From Rhodospirillales bacterium (GTDB lineage Bacteria > Pseudomonadota > Alphaproteobacteria > Acetobacterales > Acetobacteraceae), in the NCBI GenBank assembly GCA_025352665.1, contig JANXSM010000118.1:1-64000 (forward strand): a stretch of DNA of 64,000 bases. Direction: 5' to 3'. The position numbers and the translations under genes were made by a program. Within the stretch, counting starts at the first letter, position 1, and every line of letters begins with the position of its first letter. Below the pieces are notes generated by a model. That model did not search any database. It worked only from the letters and a program-made list of their open reading frames with translations, and was not told where the DNA came from. Positions 1-8,708 of this stretch are shown here, in pieces.

Positions 1-71
1 CGGCCCGACCAGGGCGAAGCCCTGGCCGCGCGGAGCGCGTCCGGCGCAGCCGGACGCCGGCGGGTCGAGGC
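1..71. repeat. Mini-hairpin repeat cluster downstream of degP
   Basis: Two nearly perfect GC-rich hairpins with three-base loops stand side by side: positions 9-25 (CCAGGGC, loop GAA) and 37-57 (GCGTCCGGC, loop GCA). The second hairpin and its left flank recur almost unchanged at 27,030-27,058, so this is a dispersed repeat and not only a local terminator. It lies just past the degP stop codon and could act as an RNA 3' end structure, but there is no T-run. Confidence 0.6.
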
Positions 72-1583
72 CTAGCCCGGCTGGCCTTTTGGCGCGCTGA
101 TGGCCAGTGGAACCCAGTGGAGGCCGTCGGCAGTTTGCACCAGCATGAGGACGGATTTGCGGCCGGATTTGCGGAAGCGTTCGACCCGGTCGGTGACATC
201 CGTTGGGGTTTTGACTTCTTCCTGCTGCACTTCGACGATGACGTCGCCTTGTTTCAGGCCTTTGTCTGCGGCGCTGGAGCCTGGGGCGATGTCGGTGATG
301 ACGACGCCTTTCTGGTCGGCGGGCAGCTGAAACTTGTCGCGGGTGTCTGGCGTGATCGCCGCAATCTTAAGGCCGAGGCTGGCGATCTCGGTGGTCGCGG
401 CCGGGGCCGGTTTATCCGGCTTGGCGGAGGCAAGGACCGGCTTGTTGTCTGACGGCAGTTCGCCGAGCGTGATCTGCAGGGTGCGCTCGTGGCCGTCGCG
501 CCACACCACCACCGGCACCTGGCGGCCGACCGGCGTGTCACCGACGATGCGCGGCAGGGTGCGCATTTCCTTGATGTCGACGCCGTTGAATTTGAGGATG
601 ATATCGCCGCCCTGCATTTTGGCCGTGGCGGCAGGGCTGCCTTCATCGGCGCTGGCGACCATGGCGCCGGTGGGCTCCTTCAGACCGACGCTTTCGGCGA
701 TGTCCGGGGTGACCTGTTGCAGCTTCACGCCGAGCCAGCCGCGACGTGTGCGACCGAAGTCGCGCAACTGCGCGACGACGTTGCGGGCCTGATTGGACGG
801 GATCGAGAAGCCGAGGCCGATGCTGCCGCCCGAGCGCGACAGGATAGCGGTGTTGATGCCGATCACCTCGCCGGCCATGTTGAACAGCGGTCCGCCCGAG
901 TTGCCCTGGTTGATCGCAGCATCGGTCTGGATGAAGTCGTCGTAGCGGCCTTGTTTGATGTCGCGGCCGCGGGCGGAGACGATGCCGGCGGTGACGGTGC
1001 TGGCCAAGCCGAGCGGATTGCCGATGGCGATCACCACGTCACCCACGCGTTCTTTGTCGCTGTCGCCGAACGGCACCGAGGGGAGCGGCTTGTCGGAGTT
1101 CACCTTGAGCAGGGCGAGATCGACCAGCTCGTCGCGCCCGACCAGCGTGGCCTTCAGCGTGGTGCCATCCTGCAGGGTGATGGTGATTTCATTGGCTTCG
1201 TCGATGACATGGTTGTTGGTGACCACGTATCCCGCGGGATCGATGATGAAACCGGAGCCGAGGCTGGTCATGCGGCGTTCTTCGCCGGGCGGGGGGGTGT
1301 TCGGGTTGGCGCGCCGGTTTTTGTCGAGGAAGTCGCGGAACAGCCGCTCCATCGGCGATCCCGGTGGGAAGGTTGGCATCTCCGGGCCCTGTGCCTGGTC
1401 AGAGGGTTTGGCGATCTTGACCGAGGTGATGCTGACCACGGTGGGCAGCAGTCGTTCGGCAAGGTCCGCAAAGCCCTCTCGCAGTGGTGCCGCATAGGCG
1501 GGCACCACTGCGATCGTGGTCGGCAGGGCGAGCGACAGGACCACCAGTCCGGCGCGCATCAGTCGAGTAGAGTCCTTCGGCAT
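72..1583 (-). CDS. degP: DegP/HtrA-family periplasmic serine protease Do
   Basis: A 503-residue envelope protease and chaperone of the DegP/HtrA family that degrades misfolded periplasmic proteins. Residues 1-31 form a signal peptide ending AYA. The trypsin-like triad is visible: His125 in VTNNHVID, Asp155 in DLALLKV and Ser229 in GNSGGP. Two PDZ domains follow, at about residues 290-370 and 400-490. The ATG at 1583 is chosen because GGAGGA lies 8 bases upstream; a TTG codon at 1604 is in frame but lacks such a site. The gene follows hflK-hflC on the same strand with a 55-base gap, a common arrangement for membrane quality-control genes. The stop is TAG, next to a mini-hairpin repeat. Confidence 0.96.
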   Translation of the reverse strand: MPKDSTRLMRAGLVVLSLALPTTIAVVPAYAAPLREGFADLAERLLPTVVSITSVKIAKPSDQAQGPEMPTFPPGSPMERLFRDFLDKNRRANPNTPPPGEERRMTSLGSGFIIDPAGYVVTNNHVIDEANEITITLQDGTTLKATLVGRDELVDLALLKVNSDKPLPSVPFGDSDKERVGDVVIAIGNPLGLASTVTAGIVSARGRDIKQGRYDDFIQTDAAINQGNSGGPLFNMAGEVIGINTAILSRSGGSIGLGFSIPSNQARNVVAQLRDFGRTRRGWLGVKLQQVTPDIAESVGLKEPTGAMVASADEGSPAATAKMQGGDIILKFNGVDIKEMRTLPRIVGDTPVGRQVPVVVWRDGHERTLQITLGELPSDNKPVLASAKPDKPAPAATTEIASLGLKIAAITPDTRDKFQLPADQKGVVITDIAPGSSAADKGLKQGDVIVEVQQEEVKTPTDVTDRVERFRKSGRKSVLMLVQTADGLHWVPLAISAPKGQPG

Positions 1584-1637
1584 GGGCGGTGATCCTCCAT
1601 TCAAGTCCGGGAAGTAGGTTCCAGGTGGGTCGTCAGG

Positions 1638-2513
1638 TCAGGGGGTCGGCTTCGGCTGCTCGCGCAGCATTTTCAGGAAATCGTTGTCGGGCGACAATAC
1701 CAAGCGAGCTGTGCCGGCCGCAAAGGCGTCACGATAGGCCTGCAGCGTGCGGTAGACTTCAAAGAAATGCGGATCGCGCTTAAAGGCATCGGCGTAGGTG
1801 GCGATGGCAGTGCCTTCGCCCTGGCCGCGAAGTTTGTCCGCGGTGGCGCGGGCATCGGCCAGTAGCACGGTGCGTTCGCGGTCGGCATCTGCCCGGATGC
1901 GCGCGGAGGCCTCGGCACCCTCGGCGCGTGCCTGGCGGGCGATACGTTCGCGTTCAGACTGCATGCGCAACAGAATGGCCTGCGTGTTTTCCTCCGGCAG
2001 ATCCGCGCGACGAATGCGAACGTCTTCAATCGAGACGCCGAAATTTACCATCTCGCTGTTCACCTGATTGCGGATCAGCGCCATGATCCGGCCGCGGTTG
2101 GACGACAGCACGTTGAGCAGCTGCTCGTTGCCGAGCACGCGGCGCAGCGAGGAGGAAACCACGGAGTTCAGCCGGCCGCGAATGCCGTCCTCGGTGGCGC
2201 CCACTGCCTGATAGTAGCGCAGCGCGTCGGTGATGCGGAACCGTGTGAAGCTGTCCACGATCAGCCGGCGCTGGTCACCGAGAATGACCTCTTCAGGCGG
2301 CAGTTCGTAGTCGAGCAGGCGCTTGTCGAAGCTGATCGCCGTTTGAACCAACGGGATCTTCACATGCAGCCCAGGATCCGTGATCATACGGACCGGCTGG
2401 CCGAACTGGGTGATCAGCACCTGTTCGGTCTGGCCAACGGTGAACAGCGAGGAGCCCCCGACCACAAGGATGACCAGCACCGCAGCGATGGCGATGAGGA
2501 AGGTGCGGTTCAT
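1638..2513 (-). CDS. hflC: HflC, band-7 modulator of FtsH protease
   Basis: A 291-residue integral membrane protein of the SPFH/band-7 family. It forms the HflKC complex that surrounds and modulates the AAA protease FtsH. An N-terminal membrane anchor covers about residues 5-22, after which the protein is periplasmic with the typical motif GQTEQVLITQFGQPV. A coiled-coil region rich in Glu, Arg and Ala (about 175-235, starting near RMQSERERIARQ) follows the band-7 fold. The start overlaps the hflK stop by four bases (ATGA), which suggests translational coupling. Length and order are as usual for the family. Confidence 0.96.
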   Translation of the reverse strand: MNRTFLIAIAAVLVILVVGGSSLFTVGQTEQVLITQFGQPVRMITDPGLHVKIPLVQTAISFDKRLLDYELPPEEVILGDQRRLIVDSFTRFRITDALRYYQAVGATEDGIRGRLNSVVSSSLRRVLGNEQLLNVLSSNRGRIMALIRNQVNSEMVNFGVSIEDVRIRRADLPEENTQAILLRMQSERERIARQARAEGAEASARIRADADRERTVLLADARATADKLRGQGEGTAIATYADAFKRDPHFFEVYRTLQAYRDAFAAGTARLVLSPDNDFLKMLREQPKPTP

Positions 2514-3859
2514 CGTGTGGGTGTCCGGTTCGGCAGCGGCGGATTGAGCGGGGCCGGCGCGGGGGTGGGTACGAGCACCCGAGTCGGATCGCTCGGCGAG
2601 AACAGCGGCAGCACGCCTTTCAGCGCCGAATCGACCACCACGGTGGGTGTGTGCGTCAGGATGTCCTGCATCGTCTCGATGTAGAGGCGCTGCATGGTGA
2701 CGTCCTTGGCCAGGTTGTAGGCGTTCAGCACCGACAGGAAGCGCTGCGACTGGCCAGTTGCCTGGGCGATCGAGGCCTGGCGGGCGCCGTCCGCCTCGGC
2801 GGTAATCTGGGCGGCATCGCCGCGGGCGCGGGGCACGATGTCGTTGCGATAGCTTTCAGCCTCGTTGCGCATGCGGTCGGCGTCGGTGTTGGCGCGTTGC
2901 ACGTCGCGGAAGCTTTCGATCACGGCGGTCGGCGGGTCGACCTTCTGCAGCTGCACCTGGGTGATCTCCACGCCGGAGCCGTACTGATCCAGGATCGCCT
3001 GTAAGCCTTTGGTCACCGAGGCCTCGATCTGGGCGCGGGCATCGGTCAGTGCGGGCTGGATGGGGGTGCGCCCGATCACTTCGCGCATCACCGATTCGGC
3101 AGCGGACTTCACCGTGATCGCTGGGTTGCGGGTGGCGAACAGGAAGGCGCTGGCGTCGCGGATGCGCCAGAACACCGCGGCGTTGATGTCGATGATGTTC
3201 TCATCGCCAGTCAGCATCAGGCTTTCGGCCGGAATGTCCTGCAAGGGCGTATCGCGGCCGGAGGTGGTGCGCGCGTCCCCGTTGCCGGAGCGGTAGCCGA
3301 TGTCGATGCGATTGATGCGGGTGACAGCGGGCCGCAGCACCGATTCGACTGGCCATGGCATGTGGTAGTTGAGGCCGGGCAGGGTGGTGCGGCTATAGGC
3401 GCCGAAGCGCAGCACCACGCCCTGTTCATCCGGCTGCACACGATAGAAGCCGCTGGCGAGCCACACGCCGATCACGGCCAAGCCCAAAAAGCCGATGCCG
3501 CGCAGCCCAAGGCCGGCGCCGCCGGAGCCAGATCCCTTGCCGCCGCCACCAGGGCCACGCGGCCGGCCGCCGCCGAAGCCAGGCGGCAACATGCCGCGCA
3601 CATACTCCTGGACGCGGGCGATCAGCTCATCGATATCGGGCGGCCGGTTGCCGCCGGACGGGCCGGTGCCTTCGCCCCACGGCCGTCGCGGGCCACCAGG
3701 GACCGGCCGCGGCCCGGGCCGATCATCGCGACGCGGGTCGTTGCCCGGCGGCGGAGCGCCCCATGGATTGTTGCTGTTGGGCGGAGTTTGCGGAGCCTTG
3801 CCAATGGGCGGGGTGCCGTTCCCGGCCCCGTCATCGGGGCCGCCAGTGTTCCAAGGCAT
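2510..3859 (-). CDS. hflK: HflK, band-7 modulator of FtsH protease
   Basis: A 449-residue partner of HflC in the HflKC complex. The first roughly 115 residues are a disordered Pro/Gly/Asn-rich tail, longer than in E. coli, with runs such as RGPGGGGKGSGSGGAG. One transmembrane helix follows (GIGFLGLAVIGVWLASGFY), then the band-7 domain with the motif VQPDEQGVVLRFGAY. The C-terminus is Pro-rich. It is the first gene of hflK-hflC-degP and diverges from mrp, with its promoter in the 157-base gap 3860-4016. The start ATG at 3859 begins MPWNTGGPD, which is typical of HflK proteins. Confidence 0.95.
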   Translation of the reverse strand: MPWNTGGPDDGAGNGTPPIGKAPQTPPNSNNPWGAPPPGNDPRRDDRPGPRPVPGGPRRPWGEGTGPSGGNRPPDIDELIARVQEYVRGMLPPGFGGGRPRGPGGGGKGSGSGGAGLGLRGIGFLGLAVIGVWLASGFYRVQPDEQGVVLRFGAYSRTTLPGLNYHMPWPVESVLRPAVTRINRIDIGYRSGNGDARTTSGRDTPLQDIPAESLMLTGDENIIDINAAVFWRIRDASAFLFATRNPAITVKSAAESVMREVIGRTPIQPALTDARAQIEASVTKGLQAILDQYGSGVEITQVQLQKVDPPTAVIESFRDVQRANTDADRMRNEAESYRNDIVPRARGDAAQITAEADGARQASIAQATGQSQRFLSVLNAYNLAKDVTMQRLYIETMQDILTHTPTVVVDSALKGVLPLFSPSDPTRVLVPTPAPAPLNPPLPNRTPTR

Positions 3860-4016
3860 GCGGTCGAGCTGCTCCTATGTGTTCGTTCGCCATTGTGGTG
3901 CCGGTCCGGCTCCGCCATATCGCGTCGGAGACTCGTCTCCGTGTTGCGTCGGAGATTCCTCTCCTTAGCATGTCAGCGTCCCGCATATTGACCGCAGATG
4001 AGAGGTTTTCAAGCTG
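3860..4016. promoter_or_regulatory. Divergent hflK/mrp promoter region with a direct repeat
   Basis: This gap must hold the promoters of both hflK and mrp. It contains a 19-base direct repeat, GCGTCGGAGA..., at 3922-3940 and 3946-3964, whose copies differ at three positions. Each copy is itself a small hairpin (GGAGA paired with TCTCC). The arrangement could be a regulator-binding site, but no known operator is recognised. Confidence 0.4.
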
Positions 4017-5108
4017 ATGAGTCAGTCAACCGCCGAGCCGTCCCAGGAGAGCCTGCGCGCGGCCCTCGCCCGCGTGACCGATCCGGCGAGCGGGCAGAAC
4101 ATCGTCGCGGCCGGAATGGTCGAGGGAATTGAGGTACGGGGCGGTCTGGTGCAGGTGAGTTTGTTGACCGATCGCGCGAGGGCTGCGGCGATGGAGCCGG
4201 TGCGCATGGCTGCCGAAAAGGCGCTGGCCGCAGTGCCAGGCGTGCAGAACGCGACCGTGGTGCTGACCTCCCAGGCTACGCCGCCGCCACCGCCCAAGGG
4301 TTCCGACAAGCCGGTGCTGCTGCCCGGAGTGAAGGCGATCGTGGCGGTCGCCAGCGGCAAGGGGGGCGTTGGCAAATCAACCACCGCGGTCAATCTGGCC
4401 GTGGCGCTGGCGCAGATGGGTCTGCGCGTGGGCCTGCTCGACGCCGACATCTACGGCCCTTCGCTGCCGCGCATGCTCGGCCTGAACCGCAAACCGGAAG
4501 TGCGCGGCGACAAGATGATCCCGCTGCAGGCCTGGGGGCTCCAGGCGATGTCGATTGGTTTTCTGGTCGAGGAGGAGACTCCAATGATCTGGCGCGGCCC
4601 GATGGTGATGGGTGCACTCGAGCAGATGATGGGCCAGGTGGAATGGGGTGTGCTCGACATCATGATCGTCGACATGCCGCCTGGCACCGGCGATGCCCAG
4701 CTCACCATGGCGCAGCGTGTGTCGCTGGCAGGGGCCGTCATCGTGTCGACTCCGCAGGACATCGCCTTGATCGACGCGCGGCGCGGCGTGCGCATGTTCG
4801 AGCGCACCAAAGTGCCGGTGCTCGGGCTGATTGAGAACATGAGCTTTTTCGCATGCCCCAACTGCGGCCATGAGACCCATATTTTCGGTCACGGCGGTGC
4901 CCGGGCGGAGGCAGCACGCCTCGGCATCGAGTTCCTGGGCGAAGTGCCGCTGCTGCTCGATATCCGTTCCGCGGCGGATGCCGGTACGCCGATCGTGGCG
5001 ACGGACCCGGATGGGGCCGCCGCCGCCGCTTTCGGCGCAATCGCGCGAAGGCTTTGGGAGAAGGTCGGCGCACCAACCGTGGCTGGTCCGCGGATCGTCA
5101 TCGATTAA
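4017..5108 (+). CDS. mrp: Mrp/NBP35-family Fe-S cluster carrier ATPase
   Basis: A 363-residue cytosolic P-loop ATPase that carries and inserts [4Fe-4S] clusters (Mrp/ApbC family). Residues 1-90 are a MIP18 (DUF59) domain, followed by a Pro-rich linker. The deviant Walker A is SGKGGVGKST at 113-122. Switch region DADIYGPS and the MRP signature follow. The cluster-binding CPNC motif is near residues 280-283 in SFFACPNCGHE. Start ATG at 4017 fits family length. It diverges from hflK. All key residues are present. Confidence 0.95.
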   Translation: MSQSTAEPSQESLRAALARVTDPASGQNIVAAGMVEGIEVRGGLVQVSLLTDRARAAAMEPVRMAAEKALAAVPGVQNATVVLTSQATPPPPPKGSDKPVLLPGVKAIVAVASGKGGVGKSTTAVNLAVALAQMGLRVGLLDADIYGPSLPRMLGLNRKPEVRGDKMIPLQAWGLQAMSIGFLVEEETPMIWRGPMVMGALEQMMGQVEWGVLDIMIVDMPPGTGDAQLTMAQRVSLAGAVIVSTPQDIALIDARRGVRMFERTKVPVLGLIENMSFFACPNCGHETHIFGHGGARAEAARLGIEFLGEVPLLLDIRSAADAGTPIVATDPDGAAAAAFGAIARRLWEKVGAPTVAGPRIVID

Positions 5109-5162
5109 CCGGAGCCGCTAGGGTAGTTTGTCGTAACGTTCGACTTGTTGAGGAAAAATGCC

Positions 5163-6554
5163 ATGCTCGACACTGTGGATGCGGCCCTGGAGGCTGCCTG
5201 GGATGCTCGGTTCGACGCGCTTTTCACCGAGACGCTTGGCGCGCCCGCGGATCTGCTGACACGTGTCGTGGCCCTGCCGGCGCGACCCGGCAAGGACGGC
5301 GCGACCCTGCGAGACCGTGCCGTGTCGCGCATCGTGGTGGGGCTGGTGAACACGCGCTTCTACGTCGTGGCGGCGGAACTCGCCGCGGCAGAGGCGATAC
5401 GACCGCGCATCGCGCGTCTGCTGGCAGACGGAGGCCTGACCCAGCCGGAGGACCGCGACGCCATGTTCGCGCTCGCCGTGCTGGACACCCAGAAGAGCGG
5501 GGACCCCGCGCGCGGGCTTGCCGATTTTCAGCGTCTGCGTGCTCTGCTGCCGCCCGACCATCACCTGCAGCAGGCCTGTGCGGACGGCGAGAACGCTGCC
5601 ACCACGATGGTCGGCCGCAAGACCGAGACCGTCGCCGCACCGGCGGCCCCCGAGGGGTTTGCCGCCCGCCTGCTGTTACGGCTCGGCCTCGCCAAACCGA
5701 AGGCCCGGACCGTGGCCGACATCCGCTTCATTGATTTTAGCGCCGATCCGAACGAACAGCTGCTGCCGTGGCTGGATCGCAGCGATGTCGATGAGACGAA
5801 GCTTTCGCCGGAGCAGCTGTCCTGGCGGCGCGACGGCGTGGTGGTGCTGCGCAACTTCTTCCCACCGCATCTGACCGACGCCTATGTTGCCCGTCGCGCA
5901 GCTCTTGCGAACGCCAGCGGCTGGCGTTCGCCCACGCCCTACCAGCACGTGCCCGAAATGCGGGCGTTGGCGTTGTATCCGCCGCTGATGGAGTTGCAGA
6001 AGCAGCTGCTTGGAGAAGACATGCTGCTGCATCTGGCCTTGACCGGCTGGATCAGCACGGAGCGCAACTGGCACCAGGACGACTATCTCAATCCGTCCGA
6101 GGTGTTGACCTGGTACACCGCGGTGTGGATGGCGCTCGATACGATCGACCCCGATTGCGGCCCGTTCGAATACATCCCAGGCTCGCATCGCTGGCCGCTG
6201 ATGAGCGGCGAGCGGGTGCGGGCTCTGATGACCCAGGAGGAACGCGACCGCCGCGAGGGGCCGCACGGCGTCAATCACTGGGCGACCTATTCCGAGCGCT
6301 TCGTGGCGCCGGCGATCGACGCTGAAATCCGCGCGCGCGACATGGCCCCGGTGCAGTTCCTCGGTGGCAAGGGCGACGTGCTGATCTGGCACAGCCGCCT
6401 CATGCACCGCGGCACCGCACCGCGCCGCCCGAACCTTGAGCGCCGTTCGCTCATCACGCATTACTCGGGCGTGCATCACCGCACCGACATGGCGGACCGT
6501 GCGGTGGATGAGCACGGGCAGAGCTACGCCCTTTTCGAGACTGCGTTACACTGA
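5163..6554 (+). CDS. Phytanoyl-CoA dioxygenase (PhyH) family protein with helical N-terminal extension
   Basis: A 463-residue protein whose C-terminal half is a PhyH-type Fe(II)/2-oxoglutarate dioxygenase. The iron-binding HxD lies in NWHQDDYLNP (about residue 304), and the distal His is probably in WHSRLMHRG (about 414), followed by RRSLITHYS. The first roughly 190 residues are an Ala/Leu/Arg-rich helical region not seen in simple PhyH proteins; its role is unknown. The ATG at 5163 has GAGGAAA 8 bases upstream and is preferred over an in-frame TTG at 5145. The natural substrate cannot be read from the sequence. PhyH proteins hydroxylate many lipids and secondary metabolites, so phytanoyl-CoA is not implied. 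Confidence 0.85.
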   Translation: MLDTVDAALEAAWDARFDALFTETLGAPADLLTRVVALPARPGKDGATLRDRAVSRIVVGLVNTRFYVVAAELAAAEAIRPRIARLLADGGLTQPEDRDAMFALAVLDTQKSGDPARGLADFQRLRALLPPDHHLQQACADGENAATTMVGRKTETVAAPAAPEGFAARLLLRLGLAKPKARTVADIRFIDFSADPNEQLLPWLDRSDVDETKLSPEQLSWRRDGVVVLRNFFPPHLTDAYVARRAALANASGWRSPTPYQHVPEMRALALYPPLMELQKQLLGEDMLLHLALTGWISTERNWHQDDYLNPSEVLTWYTAVWMALDTIDPDCGPFEYIPGSHRWPLMSGERVRALMTQEERDRREGPHGVNHWATYSERFVAPAIDAEIRARDMAPVQFLGGKGDVLIWHSRLMHRGTAPRRPNLERRSLITHYSGVHHRTDMADRAVDEHGQSYALFETALH

Positions 6555-6612
6555 TTTACTGAAGCGGCGCCAATTCCAAGATTTATCACTGGTAAATCTC
6601 AGAATAGGGGTT

Positions 6613-6720
6613 CGCCTTTCGGAAACCGCGAAGATCTTCCGGTCAGGCCGTCCGGCTGCTCAACATCCGGCATGGCGACAGTGTGATCCTGGAGCCGTTG
6701 CCGCGTGACCGTGGGCAGCG
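6613..6720 (+). pseudogene. VapB antitoxin remnant (frameshifted)
   Basis: Two reading frames together spell a VapB-like antitoxin. One frame gives SETAKIFRSGR, like the VapB N-terminus. Near 6641 the frame shifts and continues QAVRLLNIRHGDSVILEPLPRD, matching the SQAVRLP...GDxVILEP pattern of the family, with the middle strand region shortened. No intact start or full-length frame exists, so this is a decayed gene. A VapC C-terminus follows at 6765. Confidence 0.6.
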
Positions 6721-6764
6721 AACGGCCGAACGCTCTCCCGCGTCGAGGCCCTATGTTTTGAGAC

Positions 6765-6851
6765 TGTGGCGTCCGCGAATTCGAGCACGTGCCGGGCCTT
6801 TCGATCGAGGACTGGGAAAATCAGCCCGCGCTGAACTGCGCCGCCTTGTAG
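6765..6851 (+). pseudogene. VapC (PIN-domain toxin) C-terminal remnant
   Basis: The frame reads GVREFEHVPGLSIEDWEN, which matches the typical VapC C-terminus (NxREFxRVPGLxxEDW). The rest of the PIN domain, including its acidic active site, is missing between this fragment and the VapB remnant. The frame ends inside the 3' end of the convergent serB gene. It is non-functional. Confidence 0.55.
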
Positions 6852-7696
6852 CCTTGCGCGAACAGCAGTGTGCGCAGTCCGGTGTGATGCACCTGCGCCT
6901 TCGCCTCGGCCGCCACGATCGGCTTGGCGTGGAAGGCGACTCCAAGTCCCGCCTCGCGCAGCATGGCGAGATCGTTGGCGCCGTCGCCCACCGCAAGCGT
7001 TGCGGCCAGCTTGAGGCCCCGCGCCTCGGCGAGCTCGGTGAGGATCTCGAGCTTGGAGTAACGATCGAGCACCGGGCTTCCGACCTCGCCGGTCAGGGCA
7101 TTGCCATCGTCGACCAGTGTGTTGGCACGGTGGACGTCAAACCCCACCAGCGCCGCGACCTTGCCGGTGAAATAGGTGAAACCGCCCGACACCAGCGCTG
7201 TCGTGGCATTGTGGGCGCGCATGGTGGCGACCAGTTCGCGGGCCCCCGGCGTCAGCTTCACCCCGGCCCAGGTCTTTTCCAACGCGTCGAGCGGCAGGCC
7301 CTTCAGCATGCCGACGCGTTCGCGCAGCGCGGTCTCGAAGTCGATCTCGCCGTTCATACTGCGTTTCGTGATGGCGGCGATCTCTGCGCCGAGGCCTGCG
7401 AAGGCGGCCAGTTCGTCCAGCGTCTCGCCGGTGACAATGGTGCTATCCATGTCCGCCACCAACAGCCCCTTGCGCCGGCCGCGCGCCTTGGTCGTGATGG
7501 CGTCGATCGGCAAATGCTCGAGGGCGGCGGCGATCACGTCCGGCAATGGTGCTGAGGGGCAGGAGATATCGGCGGCCTCGCCCGGCGAAAGGATAATCGG
7601 CTCGCCGCCATGCACGGCGCTACGAACACGCGCGAGTACGGCATGGCTGAGCGTGGTCTGGTCGCGATCAGCCACCAATGTCAGGATATGGGTCAT
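6821..7696 (-). CDS. serB: Phosphoserine phosphatase SerB
   Basis: A 291-residue HAD-superfamily enzyme that converts O-phosphoserine to serine in the last step of serine synthesis. Residues 1-75 form an ACT-like N-terminal domain. The HAD nucleophile motif is ADMDST with Asp82 and Asp84. Motif II is the Ser in ALVSGGFTYF, and motif III/IV is GDGANDLAML. Start ATG at 7696 lies 36 bases from the divergent miaA start, so the two genes share a promoter region. Its 3' end overlaps the VapC remnant on the other strand. Confidence 0.95.
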   Translation of the reverse strand: MTHILTLVADRDQTTLSHAVLARVRSAVHGGEPIILSPGEAADISCPSAPLPDVIAAALEHLPIDAITTKARGRRKGLLVADMDSTIVTGETLDELAAFAGLGAEIAAITKRSMNGEIDFETALRERVGMLKGLPLDALEKTWAGVKLTPGARELVATMRAHNATTALVSGGFTYFTGKVAALVGFDVHRANTLVDDGNALTGEVGSPVLDRYSKLEILTELAEARGLKLAATLAVGDGANDLAMLREAGLGVAFHAKPIVAAEAKAQVHHTGLRTLLFAQGYKAAQFSAG

Positions 7697-7732
7697 GAAA
7701 TGGGTCTACGGGTGGAGGCGGGAGGCCGCAAG

Positions 7733-8674
7733 ATGCGCCAAGCGCTGATCGTGGCGGGGCCGACATGCTCCGGAAAGTCGGCGCTGGCGATGGGGCTGGC
7801 GGAGCGGCTGGGCGGCTGCGTCATCAACACCGATTCGATGCAGGTGTATCGCGAGCTGCGCGTGCTGACCGCGCGACCAACACTGGCCGACGAGGCCCGC
7901 GTGGCGCATGCGCTGTACGGCGTGCGCCCGGCGGCCATCCCAGGCAGCGTGGCGTGGTGGCGGTCTGAAGCGCTCGCGGCCATGGCCGCGAGCGCTGGCG
8001 TGCCCATTCTCTGTGGCGGCACCGGGCTGTATTTCGCGAGCCTCACCCAGGGTCTGGCCGACATTCCGGAGCCGGATCCTGCAGCGCGCGCCGAAGCACG
8101 CGAGTTGCTGGAGGAATTGGGGGCCCCTGGCTTGCATGCACGCTTGGCCCAGGCGGATCCGGCCACTGCGGCCGGTCTGCGGCCGAGCGACGGCCAACGC
8201 CTGGCGCGTGCGTGGGAGGTATGGCGCAGCACCGGCGTCGGCCTTTCGCTCTGGCAAACCCGCAGCCGCGTTCCAGCTCCCTATCGGTTCACCGCAATCC
8301 TGCTCGACCCACCGCGCGAGGCGCTGCGAGCTGCGATCAAAGGCCGCTTTGCCGCCATGGTGGAGCAAGGCGCGATCGCGGAGGTCGGGGCTTTGCTCGA
8401 ACAGCAACTCGACCCGTCGCTGCCGGCGATGCGCGCTCACGGTATGCCGGAACTGTCTGCCTACTTGCGTTCCGAGATCACGCTGGCCGAAGCCAGCCTT
8501 CGCGTGGAACGCGTCACCGGGCAGTACACCAAGCGTCAGGCGACTTGGTTTCGCCATCGCCCGCTGGCCGATCCAACCCTGGTGCATACGATCCATGCGC
8601 GGATCGCGGGTCTAGAGCAATTTTCAGAAAGAGAAATCACAGATTTGATGATGTTTATTCGCGAAGCGGGTTGA
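7733..8674 (+). CDS. miaA: tRNA dimethylallyltransferase MiaA
   Basis: A 313-residue enzyme that adds a dimethylallyl group to A37 of tRNAs reading UNN codons. The P-loop is GPTCSGKS at residues 9-16, followed by NTDSMQVYRELRVLTARP, the substrate motif. ATG 7733 (MRQALIVAG) is preferred because longer in-frame starts at 7610 and 7688 run into or over the serB start. The last roughly 20 codons are AT-rich compared with the rest and include a TAGAGCAATTTTCAG string read in frame as LEQFS, resembling the left end of the dispersed element described at 18,758. This hints that the C-terminal tail was remodelled. Confidence 0.94.
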   Translation: MRQALIVAGPTCSGKSALAMGLAERLGGCVINTDSMQVYRELRVLTARPTLADEARVAHALYGVRPAAIPGSVAWWRSEALAAMAASAGVPILCGGTGLYFASLTQGLADIPEPDPAARAEARELLEELGAPGLHARLAQADPATAAGLRPSDGQRLARAWEVWRSTGVGLSLWQTRSRVPAPYRFTAILLDPPREALRAAIKGRFAAMVEQGAIAEVGALLEQQLDPSLPAMRAHGMPELSAYLRSEITLAEASLRVERVTGQYTKRQATWFRHRPLADPTLVHTIHARIAGLEQFSEREITDLMMFIREAG

Positions 8675-8708
8675 CCCACCACACTCCGCGGTTTTACCTC
8701 TGCGCATC

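Noticed and set aside
489-1592. A 367-codon plus-strand frame
   Set aside because: It lies wholly over degP in antisense, with no recognisable domain and strongly biased composition.
8675-8708. Attenuator or leader peptide for ilvB
   Set aside because: The gap to miaA is only 34 bases and contains no hairpin pair or leader frame.
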